A DNA stretch of 64,000 nucleotides. It comes from Microcebus murinus (lineage: Eukaryota; Chordata; Mammalia; Primates; Cheirogaleidae). Shown here piece after piece: positions 25,728 to 38,030 of the stretch. The position numbers were made by a program, and so were the translations under genes. The notes beneath the pieces are model-generated. The model saw only the letters and a list, made by a program, of their open reading frames with translations, had not been told where the DNA came from and made no database searches. Numbering within the stretch: position 1 is the first letter of the stretch; each line of letters begins with the position of its first letter. The DNA is taken from positions 54,898,001 through 54,962,000 of the forward strand of contig NC_134109.1 of the NCBI RefSeq assembly GCF_040939455.1. Direction: 5' to 3'.

Positions 25728-26612
25728 AACTTTCAAGTCTTCTTATTTTAAGAAATATATTTTGTAGGGGTATAGCTGTCATATATAGTGATTCTTGGGA
25801 TAGAATTGGGCAAAGTCAATTGAAAACCTTCTGGAAAAGAGTCACCATTCTTTATGCCATTCAGAATATTTATGATTCATGGTAGGAGGTCAAAATATCA
25901 ACATTAACAGTGGTCCAGAAGTTAATTCCAACCATCAAGAATGATTTTAATTGGTTTAAGACTTCAATGCAGGAAGTCACTGCAGATGTTGTGGAAATAG
26001 CAAGAGAACCAGGATGAGAAGGGGAGCCCAAAGATGGGACTGAATTTCTGCAATCTCATGATAAAACATGAACAGATGAAAAGTTGCTTCTTATAAATGA
26101 ACATAAAAAGTGGTTTCTTGAGATGGAATCTACTGGTGAAAATGCTGTGACCGTTGTTGAAATAACAACAAAGGACTTAGAATATTACATAAACTTAATT
26201 GATAAAACAGCAGTAAGGTTTGAAAAGATTGGTTCCAAACTTGAAAGAAGTTCTACTGGGGGTAAAATACTGTGAAAACAGCATCACATGCTACAGATAA
26301 ATCTTTCTAGAAAGAAGAGTCAGTCTGTGGCAAACTTTACTGTTCTTTTATTTTAAGAAACTAACACAGACACCTAACCTTCAGCAATTACTACCCTGAT
26401 TAGTCAAAAATTGATAATAAAGTATTTGTAATTTAAATATGTACATTTTAAGTCATAATGCTATTGAACACTTAATAGACTATCATATATAGTATAAACA
26501 ATGTTTTATATGAACTGAGAAACCAGAAAATTTGAATGACTCACTTTATTTAGATATTCACTTTATTGTAGTGATCTGGAACTACACCTGCACTATCTCT
26601 AAGGCATGTCTG
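25728..26612 (+). mobile_element. Tigger1 DNA transposon, right part
   Basis: It resumes at TTTCAAGTCTTCTTATTTTA and contains the transposase C-terminal half: [12 protein letters not shown] sequence near 25885 and a readable frame at 26084-26275 ([40 protein letters not shown]). It ends in the terminal repeat AAGGCATGTCTG at 26612. Several stops show the transposase is dead. About 1 kb coding for the N-terminal DNA-binding half and much of the catalytic region is missing at the junction with the L1. Confidence 0.92.
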
Positions 26613-27612
26613 CATTTGAAAACAAAATTCCAGTTCACTCTACTGACAAAAACCTTAATTTCTCATCCTGCTAGGCTTTATTCCTCCATTCCATTTTTAA
26701 TGCATATTTTGGATGTATAAACCCTGAATTTGGAAGGCAGGGGAGGAGTATGGCTCCTGTTTAAAAATCTATGTGATTTTATAAGCCCTACCATAAACAA
26801 TTACAAAAAGTTTAGAGATAAGGCTAACAAGAAAAGCCACCCTGCCTACACCAGCATTGGTCCAGAGCCAATGCATTGCAGTCTGTAAGTAAATTGCAGT
26901 TGGAGAGTCTCCAGTCCCTCTGGCCATTCATTCTCTTCACATATTTACATTCAAGTCTTCATTCCTTGGTCTCTTTATGTGAGATTTTAGGCAGAGGCCT
27001 TTTTCTGGCACCTTTACTGAGACTTCCATATGATAAGAGGAGAGGGAAACTGTGAAGATTCTTCTCCCCACTGACTCAGTACCCAGTACCTTTCTACTCC
27101 TAGTTCTTCCTCTTCATCCTCCTCTCAAGCCCCAAATCTATAAACTGCTAGAGCCTTTTGCTCAGGGATTCTTCAACAGTAGGACAACCATCCCTATGTC
27201 TGTGCTGATCCAATGGACCCTCCACTGCTGTGCTATTCCATGGGATAAGATAAGACATGGGGAGTTGGTGCTTTCTCAGGTTTTTAGACTTTTGCTTATA
27301 CCATCTCAGCAAGTGATAAAAGCTGTATTTCTTTCATTTTGGCTTATTACTTCAATTGGCTACCCTAAGGCGAGCCAGATCAGCTCTCTCTGTCTCTCTC
27401 CAATGTTAGCTGAGCACTTGACAGGAGGAATAGAAGAATTTTTCTTTTTTACCCACAACACTTCCTTCCTATTATGAGGCATTATTTTGGAATTGTGCAA
27501 ATTCTGTGTCAGTGAAGAGAAGAATTAGACAAAATGGTTAGCTAAATTGTTATGGTTGTTGTGGGTAATCTATATTAGGTCAATCTGGGTTTAGCAGAAA
27601 TACAAACGCAAT
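26613..27612. other. Unassigned, relatively GC-rich segment
   Basis: About 800 bases (26720-27480) have clearly higher GC than the neighbourhood. A 141-codon frame lies at 27052-27477, but it shows no domain, its codon pattern looks random, and no promoter or splice signal supports it. It may be an unrecognised old LTR. Confidence 0.4.
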
Positions 27613-27716
27613 TTTTTTTTTTTTTAGTTTCCTCTTTGGAAATTCCAAGAACATTGCAACACACAAACACATGTGCATGTGCACACATGCAGGCACACAC
27701 ACACACACATACACTG
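27613..27716. repeat. Poly-T run and (CA)n microsatellite
   Basis: T-run at 27611-27625, then mixed CA/TG repeat with (AC)n at 27692-27710. Confidence 0.85.
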
Positions 27717-28070
27717 CAGTGAGCTTCTTTGATGAAGTCCCTTTGATGATGGCTGAACTCTGGCTCTATTCCATAGATTTATTTGGCCCATTGATAACTG
27801 CACCAATGCATGCATCATACCATCCCAATACCTTTTAAATCACCTCTTTCCACCACAGGATATTCTGCCTTATACCTTTAAGATGTGTGTTTATTTTTGT
27901 CATCACTAGGGACTCAGGCCCTGTGTTTTCATCCTCCCTCAAGTTCCAGGGGCCACATTCTAGGATCTTTGAATAAGAACCTTCAAAAGGCTTTCATATA
28001 ATTTGAGATATATGAAAGATAAAGCACAATACCCAAAGCTTGTGCTATGCAAAGAATTCCCTGTTACTAA

Positions 28071-28451
<381 letters not shown>

Positions 28452-28466
28452 CCTTCATATATTCTT
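28452..28466. repeat. Alu target-site duplication, right
   Basis: CCTTCATATATTCTT, identical to 28095-28109. Confidence 0.95.
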
Positions 28467-30050
28467 GAGGTCTGCAATGGGCTTTGAGCCAATCTGTTTT
28501 GGAGTGATGATTTCTTGTCTAGCTTTACATAAATCTCATAGCAATTATGAACCCCACCTTTTTGTTTTTGTAAGTTCTCATAAGAAAAATCCAAATTTTA
28601 TATTGAACATATTATAACCTGATACTTAAACATAAAACCATGACATTATAGAAATTATAGTCCTCATTACATATCCAAAATAATTTAGGAAAATAGGTCT
28701 ATATGAGCTGAGGAGTGATTTCATTCTCTTTTAAAGTAAGAAGGAAATACATTTTAAAATCTTAAAATTCTGCCATTGTGATGACTGAGCTCATGAAAAA
28801 ATTATTGTGCCATGATACACTGAAGACCTTAGAAATATATTAAATAATTCAAAACCATTTTACAAGCTAACAGAGAATTCATTCTAAGATATCTATTTCT
28901 CAGGCTCATATTAAGATGAATATTTTAACATTTTTATATCTATTTAAAAATACATTTTTTAAGGAAAGCCAAAAGATTGTTTTCAGATAATTTAAAATTA
29001 AAAATGATTTTTCAAGATGAACAAGAAAATCTTATAAATATGCCATGCTTTTATAGATAAAAACATTTGCTCATATTTTTATCACATGTCTATTATAGTT
29101 ATGATCCTACCATTTGAATATAATAGAGTAGTAGCTTGATCTAAATCTTAAATATCTGGTATTGATAGGACCACTGTTCTTTAAAATTTTTTTTAAATTA
29201 ATATTTTTAATTATATGAACTTACCTAATTGTGTATTGTTTATATACAACTACATTTTGAAATGAAAACAAGAATTTGTGTGAACACAATTCACACACAC
29301 ATGTGTATGATAGTTGTGGTATTATCTTTATCTCATTAAACTTATTATAAAATATACAATTTTACAAATATACAATTCATCAGTCAATGAAATCAGGCAT
29401 GCAAGAGTGTGATACCTTCTAATAATCTCTCATGGTAAGTTTTAAAAATTAGCACTATATGACATTGTCAATATGAAAATGAACATTATAATAAATAATA
29501 GCAAACTAGAAGATGAAAACAAGTATATACCTATCTAGTATATTTAATAAGGTTTATATCACTTCCTTTATTTCCTTTGACAAAAAAGGACAGATTAAGC
29601 TAAGTGGAAAATGTGACTTCTGATCTAAATAAGAATTCCAATGTTAAAGATGAAATTTAGGTAACATAATAATGTAATCATAATTTATTATAGTAGTTAA
29701 GAATATTAACTCTGAAAATAATATATAAGAAATGGCATAAGTGGCTCTGAAAATGATTAAATGTGTGAGAAATATATACATTCATGTGTGCTTACACACC
29801 CACACATATGCACATATATATTGTAGTTTGCCTCCCTTATGAAGCTAAGACCTGCCTTAGCTTCCTATTTATGTTCTTTCATCACAACTTAGCTGCCATG
29901 GAAGGTTTGCAAACTTAGTTGACATTTGTTTAGATCCAATCTTCCATAAAATTAAATTCATTGGATCTAAATTTTACAACTTTGGAATTAGAATTTCCAA
30001 GCTCTGAAACTGACACTCAAGGGATCCATGTTTTATTAATATGTCTGTAT
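28467..30050. other. Unassigned AT-rich intergenic DNA
   Basis: No gene or family recognised. A short CA/TA tract is at 29775-29822. Confidence 0.5.
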
Positions 30051-30356
30051 TCTCCAATACAGTGGTCCTAGCCACATGTCACTATTGAATACATGAAATA
30101 GAACTAATCCAAATTGAGATGTGCTGTAATTGTAAAATACACACTAGGCTTTCAAGACTTTATTAAAATAAAATCTAAATAATACTTTTGTATTGATTAA
30201 AAGAGAAAATGAAAATACTTGGGATATGGTTGCTTAAATAAAATATAATATTTAAATTAATTTCATCTTAAAATTTTAAAAAACTATCATTGCTATAAAA
30301 GTTATACCTACAAATCTGACTTGCATTATATTTCCATTGGACAGTACTGTTATATG
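30051..30356. mobile_element. Non-autonomous DNA transposon (hAT-like, family uncertain)
   Basis: The left end reads CTCCAATACAGTGGTCCTAG and CCACATGTCACTATTGAATA. The middle includes GATGTGCTGTAATTGTAAAA, and the right end TGCATTATATTTCCATTGGA, then CAGTACTG. This matches a known mammalian element whose ends contain (T)CCAATA and TTGGACAG inverted repeats. It encodes no protein. Confidence 0.7.
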
Positions 30357-31484
30357 TGCTATAGCAATTTTTCACTTTGGTTTTATTGTTTGTGTTCCTT
30401 AATTCAATACTATTTTGAAATACTATTTTATATACTTGCGAAATTTTATCAACCAATAAACAATACATTTGACAAAAATGAGTAGCGTTTTAAGCTTATT
30501 TGTAGTATTCAGCTATTAATTTTAAATTTTGTGTAAAAGTTGATAGTAGCATCAGTTTTTATTGTAATAATAATTGACATATAGTTAGTTAAAATATGTT
30601 CCATGAGTATTGTATCACAATTTTTATTATGCTTATCTTTAAGTTGGTATATGTTATGGCAAATTATAAAATATAAATTATGACTCATGTTCCAATCATG
30701 TTTCCAAGGCAGCTGTAAACTTTGATTTTAAACAAAGTTTTAAGTAAATGTCAATTACTTTCACAAAAATTTTCTAGATTAGATCTAATTATTTACTCAT
30801 CAACACATAATTCACTGTTTGTAATGAGTAGAAAACAATCATAAGTAGTAATCCTAGAAAAGGCTTATTAATAAACTTGAAAATTTATTGAACTACTCTA
30901 AAAATAAAGTAATTAATTTAAATTATAAACTCATAAATACACATAAAAATAAAATTATTTTAAAATAATGTGCATATTAGGCAAAACCCATCTGTCATTT
31001 GGCCTTTTATTGTGTATGTGTCCTAACTGCTAAATCTTCATTTATAAAAAGAACAGCAGGAAAATATTTTGTTTTAACTTTTGTTTCTTGTATTCAATCA
31101 CATGATAGTCTAAATACAAAGCCATTGAAATAGAAGATAAAATTTAAGTGAAAAATACGTTAAATTATGTATGAAAATGTAAATTGTCATAGATTTTTTA
31201 TGACTCTTACCAAATATCAAGAGTATATTTGAAATGATAGTGGCTGAGAGAAATAATATTTTAAGATAGATCAGATATTAAAAGTCAGTTCTGATAATTC
31301 AAAAGACCTGTGAAAATTCAATTCAAAGTCATCAATTATGTTATTTATTTTATAGATAGGTAGGAATATCTGTAAGGTTTTCTTCCTACAAAAGATTTAT
31401 TTTGTTATTTTGAAAAAAAGCATGGTAAAAAAAACATATAATTGATATCAGATTGTACTATACATTTATGTTTTTATTTGATTG
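30357..31484. other. Unassigned AT-rich intergenic DNA
   Basis: Nothing identified. Frames are short. Confidence 0.5.
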
Positions 31485-31635
31485 CTATCTCCCACACCAG
31501 AATGCAAGCCCCAATAATGACAGGGAATGTGTCTCCTTTGTTCATCACTATATTCTCAGAACCTAGAATAGTACCTTGCATAGGGTAGTGATCAATAAAT
31601 ATTCATTGAATAAATTAATTAGTGAATGAATGAGA
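31485..31635 (+). mobile_element. L2 LINE 3' end
   Basis: CCAGAATGCAAGCCCCAATA, GTGTCTCCTTTGTTCATCAC, AACCTAGAATAGTACCTTGC and ATCAATAAATATTCATTGAA form the usual L2 3' terminal series, ending in repeated GAATGAATGA. Confidence 0.8.
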
Positions 31636-31969
31636 TTGAAGTGATAGAGCCAAATTACCAAACATGTTCACAGATTTATAAAAAGATGAAATTTATTCCT
31701 TAGTAAAGAGTCACATACACAGAGATTTTAATCAGTAGATACAATGATTATCTTTGTATAATATGTCAGGATAATTGTCATGCACCATTGTGGAATATGT
31801 CTCATTGCAAAGGAGATCCCAAAGTTTAAGATACCAGATAAGAAACTACTGCCACAGTGCAGTAATTAAATTATAAGATATTAAATTAGAATTTCGTCAA
31901 AAGGATATAAAAGAGATTAATTTAATTAATGATAACAAGTACGTGAATGTATATTTGTCTACGTCATTT

Positions 31970-32710
31970 CAAAAGACTTGTCGTCCAGTTCAGAAATTCT
32001 TTCCTCTGCTTGGCCTTATCTATTGTTGAAGTTCTCAATTGCATTTTTAAAATTTATTCATTGAATTCTTCAGTTCTATAATTTCTATTTGGTTCTGTTT
32101 TGTATTTATTAAATTTTCATTCGGCTTATTAAATATTTTCCTGATTTTGTTGAAATGCATATTAATGTTCTCTTGTATCGTACTGAATTTCCTTAAGATC
32201 ATTATTTTCAATTTTATTTCTGTCATTACATAGATTTCCTTTTCTTTGTGGTGTTACTAGAGAATTATTGACTTTCTTTGGAGGTGTTATATTTTCTTGC
32301 TTTTTCATGTTTCTTGTGTCTCTATGTTGATATCTGTGCATTGGGTGGAACAGTTCACTTCTTTCAATTTTATTGAGTAGCTTTCATAGGGAAAGACTTT
32401 TTCCTGTAGATGTGTCCTGTAGTATCAGTTGAGTAGGTACTTTGGTTTGGTTGTGGGTGGGCACCGTAGTGCACTCTATGTATAATTTATTTGGCTATAT
32501 GCAACATCGGTAGTGTCTGAGAGTGCCTCAGTGGCCTGTGCTGTGTTTTTCTTTTGTGTGGAGCCTGTGGTGCAACTTTGGTGGGGACAGGTATCCTGAG
32601 TGGGCTAATTCTCAGTCCTTGGGGTGTCATGTTAGTGTAGGCAAGGGCTCTGCTGCTGGAGGAGGTGGGGATGCCAGCAATTTGTGAGCACCTTCCTTTT
32701 TTTTTTGTTG
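31970..32710 (-). mobile_element. L1M ORF1 / 5' region fragment, antisense
   Basis: The blocks AGTTCAGAAATTCTTTCCTC, TTCTATTTGGTTCTGTTTTG and CTTTGGAGGTGTTATATTTT resemble the complement of the 5' region through ORF1 start of old mammalian L1s. The part from 32450 on is GC-richer, as expected of a 5' UTR. No frame is intact; the 86-codon minus frame at 32747-32487 is not meaningful. Confidence 0.6.
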
Positions 32711-34254
32711 TCGTTAGAGACTTTGCAGGATGAACTGGAATCTCCACTCATAAAGAACACAAAATAATATAAGAAAACTCTTGTAAAAACATATCTAAAA
32801 TGCAAGAGTAATTGATTTAAGTATCATACAAATTATTTGATAAATATGAGTTTTGAAATACCTGAAACTATACTTAGCTACAAGAAACAAATATTTTAAT
32901 GGAGATTAAAGATGAGCTAGTCTTTAAAAATAATAAATTTTTGACACAAGAAAATGTAATGAAATAAAATAGAGTTTCATTTGATGATCAGAAAATAATT
33001 GAAATGATTTTCTATAAAAAGTGGAAGCTAGACACTAGGTGGTGTGACAGATACCAGACCAGGATGTTATATAATGATGGTGGAGGATTTTAGATTTTTT
33101 CTAGTATCATGAAAATAACCTGGATTTTGCTAGATTTATTTTATGAAATTGTTAATTTTAGAAGCAATAGTCTTATGAAAGAGATACTATTTAGAACATT
33201 GCTAGCTATGATATAACACTATTATAGAAATTGTACTCAGGTAATAGGATCTTGGATAAAGGTAGTGATATTGGAAATAAAAAAATGCAAGTGAGGTATT
33301 ATGGACAGATAGAATTGGCTGTACTTAGGAACCAATTTAGACTTGTTTCTGCAATAAGACCAGAATAAATATTGAGCATGATTGATATTTTTCCTCTTGC
33401 AGCATGAGGACATTGATTTTGTATTCCATGTAAATTGCATTAGGAATTAAACTAATGAAAGTATTGAGAATAGCTATATATATATTTTTTACCTCCAACA
33501 CTTGGGACATTGAGTTTTTTAAAATCAATATTATATTTATTTCTTAGATTTTGAATCAAGCTTAAAACTTTTTAACTATCACCTTCTAAATATATTACTG
33601 TGTGTTTTCTACCTGTAGGAGATTCACATTCTTAACCATATCACACTCATTTAAAATTAAGATGAAAATGTTATATTATCACATGTAATCTTCAAACCCC
33701 TATAAATATAAAATTTTTTCAAATAATATAAAATAATTCAGTTCAGAATGCCACATGGTATTTAGTTATCACAGCTAGTTGTCTTCATTCTAGAATGTTT
33801 CCCTTACTTTTCTTGACTTTCATGACCTTTTTAAGATTACAGGCCATTTATTTTGTAGAATGCTAATCAATTTAAATGTATTTGATGTTTTCTTCTGGTT
33901 TGATTCTGGGTGTGTATATTTGGCAGGAATATCACAACAATTATGCTGCATTTTCATTGCATCCTAACAGATGGTGAAGTTTCAGTCTGTCCCAGTTACT
34001 GATGAAATTCATTTTAATTACTTCATTAACATGGATCCTGACATGCTTTTCCATTAAGAAGTTACTCTTATTTACCTTTTAAAATTTATTAAACTGTGTA
34101 ATTATGTAATAAATCATTCATTATCAAACTTTAAATTTATCATTTCTGAATAGATTTATGTTTTTATATTTTATGCAATTAAATTGTAAGTTGTTAAAAT
34201 TACTATTTTTAAAGATTAAATCGTCATAGATTTAAATAATAGTAGTTGTTTTGT
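32711..34254. other. Unassigned AT-rich intergenic DNA
   Basis: No gene or confident repeat. Two overlapping minus-strand frames near 33240-33530 are chance. Confidence 0.5.
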
Positions 34255-34735
34255 ACATCCTACTGACATGTTGAATTTGAGAAATTTCTTACTTTCTGGA
34301 ATAACAAGACGCTCCAGATTCATCTTGTACTTTTACCACCCTAGTTCTCAAATCAGACATTTTCCCAACATTCCCTGGTTTGCTTATTAAGGAATATATG
34401 TACAATGCAAAATATATGTACTAGGTGTCCTAATGTGCTTATTTCTATTGGGATGCTGTTGGTTCCAGCCTGTTTCAGTGGCCAACGCTTGAGAAATTTT
34501 GTGTCTAGTACATATAAATACAAATGCACACCTTTAGGCCTATATTTATTACTCTATCTATCTGTTTGTCTATTGATCTAGCAGTTGAAAAGCACAAGTT
34601 CATTCTAATATCTCAATTCTAATTCAACCCCACAGGGTACAATTTACACTTCCAGTGTCATAGTTGTAACTACTTTCTTGGGAAGTGAGATTCCTTGTTC
34701 ATGTTAACTTATGTACTTATTTAATCAATTATCCA
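34255..34735 (-). mobile_element. L1M 3' UTR, antisense
   Basis: The series AAGACGCTCCAGATTCATCT, CTTGTACTTTTACCACCCTA, TGGGATGCTGTTGGTTCCAG, CAAGTTCATTCTAATATCTC and AATTCAACCCCACAGGGTAC follows the antisense 3' UTR of L1MB/L1MC-type elements. It is diverged and non-coding. Confidence 0.72.
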
Positions 34736-35562
34736 TATATAATCAATATTCTAGCTCCACTTTGGTCCTCCTACATTGCATAAAATGTCCTTCTCACACT
34801 GGGCTGCACCACCAGGTAGATGACCTCTTCTCCTAATACAGACTTGATATTCTAAGAGAAGCTACCCCTCCTCTCAAAAGCCTCATTGGCTTTGCCATGT
34901 CACTATAAATAAAATTCCAGTGCAGGCACTCTTTGTACTCTATTCTGAGACTTCTTTGTTCTTGGATGCCATTTCTATCCATTCCAGGATCTAACAACCC
35001 ACCACCGAGCTTTCAATTTGGTAGAAATAAAATTTTATACCCTACTCCTCAGTTTTCTAGACCCCAAAATGATGCAGCCTGCTTTAGGAAGAAATCTCTT
35101 AATTCCTTAGCTATGCGCAACACAGTTACATTCTGTCTTCCTATATTACTGTTAGTATCTCTCCTATGGTATTTTGTCTTCTCTTGTAGCCATCAATATT
35201 ACTTTCACCACCCTAATCAAATGAAATCTCCTCTATGACAGTGGACGTGTCACAGATTTTGTAGTTTATTCTTTGTATTGTCTTATACAATGACTTATAA
35301 ACTTCAATTGAGAACAGTTAAATACATTTCCAAAGAGTTAATTTAACCATTCTATTCTACATAACTTTTAGGAGCATTAAATAGATATAATATCTGGGTA
35401 TATTCTATAATGTGAGAATCTAAAGAAAGCTATGGTCCCTTACTGTGGGAAAAATGTAAAAGTATTTATATGTTCTATTAACATATAACATTGAAAACAT
35501 TGTTTTTCATAGAGACAAAATATAAAACAATGCTCCACAGGCAAATATTATCAGTTAGTTCC
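34736..35562. other. Unassigned intergenic DNA
   Basis: No family recognised. A 101-codon plus frame (34933-35238) has no domain, start context or flanking splice signal that I can support. Confidence 0.45.
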
Positions 35563-35576
35563 AAAAAGTCAATAGA
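35563..35576. repeat. L1-B target-site duplication, left
   Basis: AAAAAGTCAATAGA, repeated at 39543-39556. Confidence 0.92.
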
Positions 35577-36999
35577 GGAGGAGGATCAAGATGGCGGACG
35601 AGAAACACCACCAGAAAGAGTGTCTCTGCAGAAAAGACAGATTCTAGCAGAAATTAGAAAAAAGAAGCAAGAAGGCGAGCATACAGCAGACGAGGGCCGG
35701 AAGGAGGGGTATCTGAGACCCCGGGAGACTCCACGGGAGGAGGCTGCGGAGGAGAACTGGAAGCTGAGACCGCCGGAGCAGCCCGGAGACCAACGGGAAG
35801 GGTAGGTGGATAAATCATCTTTCCCCCCCCTGCATTTGGGACTGCTGGTGGGCTTCCCAGCGGGTGGAGAGACCTGCGGACACCAGCCCAGAGACGGCCG
35901 CCACCAGCTAGCGGTGAGCCTGTAGTGGACACGGCACCAGACTCCCAAATCCCTCGGGGCAACTCCGTGTGCACAGACCTGAGCCGCACGGCAGGCGCCA
36001 TATTGCCTCCTCCTCCCCTCCGCCCACCCTACCCGCGGCTTCCCAGAAAGACAATACAGCCACCAGCCGGAGGCACCTCCAGGGAACGGGACCTTCCCTT
36101 TTGGGACCCTACACCTGACTCAGGGGAACTCAGACTGTGAGCGCCCTACCCGCCAGCCCTCCCAGGTGCTGCTGGCACGGTGTTCGTAGGAGAACGGTGC
36201 CGACTCAGAGGCTGAGAGATACAGACAAAGCTTGGGCTCCCTGTGGGGGAATTGGGACCGGAACTCCTCTCCCTGGTGGGGATACAGTTTGAACTCTGGG
36301 ACCCAGAGGTCGGACCTGCAGACCAGATCCCATGCACCAAAGTCTAGCATTCCCTGGGGCACAGAAGGGATATTTGTGAACAGCCCGCTAAGGTGTGTGT
36401 GCCTTCAGGGGCAGATCAGCATTCTAGAGGGCAACCCTCTCACCAAAGGGAGGCCGTCCACCCAGCCCAGGCAGCGTTTCTGCGCAGGGAACCTCCCCGC
36501 CGGCATCACAATCCAGGGAGGCCTGGTGGCGTGTGGTCTGGCCTGATGGCAGAGGCCCAGGAGTAGCTGCGGACTTGGGGAGGGTGGAAAGAAGCGAGGC
36601 CCGCTCCAGACTGCGAGTCTCAGACAGCCCCACCCCCACACCCAGACTTTCTGGCTGAGCGGGACCATTCCAGCCCCGCCCTGACAGCTTTGCCTGGAAG
36701 CAGAGAACAGAACTTTGACCGCTGCTAACTGCCTGAGGGCAGGCTTACCCAACCCATCTCCGCCCAGAACAAGAGCTGATAACAGGACACAAAATCAACA
36801 GCATAGCCTGTTCCTCCAACCAAACGCCACCTACTGACAGGGACGGCATCTTGCACAGCCTTTCCACGGCACCCACTGACTCAATATACAGGGAGTGGTC
36901 CAATCTCACCCACAGACACCACCTAACGCCTCAGAAACTAAACAAGGTGTGTGAATACCCAAACAATAACCTAAAGGAAAGAAACAACAACTGATCGAC
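35577..36999 (+). promoter_or_regulatory. L1-B 5' UTR with internal promoter region
   Basis: This segment of about 1.4 kb is far richer in G, C and CpG than the surrounding DNA. L1 5' UTRs carry an internal Pol II promoter that starts transcription at the first base. The motif CAAGATGGCGG at 35587-35597 matches the YY1 site found near the start of primate L1s, where it positions transcription. Promoter activity of this copy is inferred and not shown by the sequence. Confidence 0.8.
35587..35597 (+). promoter_or_regulatory. YY1-type site at the L1-B 5' end
   Basis: CAAGATGGCGG contains the YY1 core AAGATGGCGGC-like sequence, 11 bases from the element start, as in other primate L1s. Confidence 0.7.
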
Positions 37000-37991
37000 A
37001 TGGGAAGAAATCAGCAAAAGAACTCAGGAAATATGAAGAACCAAACGGAAAACACATCCCCAAAGAGGAGCACCAGCCACCTAGAAACGGACACCAACCC
37101 AAATCAGGCAACCAAAATGACAGAAGAGGAATTTCATCTGTGGATCATAAGAACACTCACCGAGCTGCAACAACAACTCAATAACCAACACAAAGAAACC
37201 ACAAAAAGCCTCCAGGATCTGGAAAAAGAAATGGACACAATGAAGAAAAGTTTAACCGAACTCCTGGAAATGAAGAATCAATTCAGGGAACTACAAAATA
37301 CAGTGGAAAGTCTCAAGAACAGGGTAGATCAAACAGAAGAAAGAATCTCAGAGCTTGAAGATAACACCCTCCAATTAAATAAATCAGTCACAGAAATAGA
37401 GCAGAGAAACAAGAGAAAAGAAGAAAGCCTACAAGAGATGTGGGATTATGTGAAGAAACCTAATGTGAGGGTCATAGGGTTACCAGAAGGGGAAGAGGAC
37501 AACACCCAAGGGTTGGACAAGCTATTTGAGATATAATAGAGGAAAATTTCCCAGGCCTTGCTCAAAATCTCCATATACAAGTTCAAGAAGCTCAGAGGAC
37601 CCCTGGGAGATTCAATGCAAACAGGAAGATGTCACGACATGCAGTCATCAGACTGACCAAAATATCAACTAAAGAGGCCCTTCTAAGAGCTGTAAGACGA
37701 AAGAAGCAAGTGACATACAAGGGAAAACCAATTCGAATAACACCAGATTTCTCTAATGAGACTTTACAAGCAAGGAGAGACTGGGGCCCCATTCTCATTC
37801 TTCTGAAACAAAACAATGCCCAACCTAGAATCTTTTTCCCTGCAAAACTAAGCTTCATATATGAAGGAGAAATAAAGACATTCTCAGACAAGCAAAGTCT
37901 CAGAGAATTCACCAAGACAAGACCAGCCCTACAAGAAGTACTCAAAACCATGTTATACACGGAAAACCATAATAAAAACTCACAAATATAA
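37000..37991 (+). pseudogene. L1-B ORF1 (frameshifted)
   Basis: This encodes the L1 RNA-binding chaperone. The start at ATG 37000 gives 178 residues. They comprise a polar N-terminus, a coiled coil at about residues 55-155 (FRELQNTVESLKNRVDQTEE) and the start of the RRM (NVRVIGLPEGEED). A one-base shift near 37530 ends the frame at a TAA (37534-37536). The rest of the RRM and the C-terminal domain continue in the next frame (MSRHAVIRLTKISTKEALLR at 37629, TLQARRDWGPILILLKQNNA), ending at 37991. A single indel thus separates it from an otherwise complete ORF1 of about 330 codons. Confidence 0.93.
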
Positions 37992-38030
37992 AAACAACCA
38001 AAACCCAAAGATTAAAGGCCAGGTAGTACA

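Noticed and set aside
27052..27477. 141-codon plus-strand frame
   Set aside because: No recognisable domain, no evident promoter or splice sites, and no sign of codon preference. Treated as chance.
34933..35238. 101-codon plus-strand frame resembling a secreted or membrane protein
   Set aside because: Hydrophobic residues reflect pyrimidine-rich sequence. It has no supporting context.
35586..35948. 120-codon minus-strand frame in the L1-B 5' UTR
   Set aside because: It opens only from a TTG codon. The neighbouring ATG-initiated frame (36001 to 35654) was kept as a finding instead.
35577..36800. CpG-rich region as a host gene promoter or CpG island
   Set aside because: It coincides exactly with the L1-B 5' UTR, starting at the target-site duplication. 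No downstream host exon is visible.
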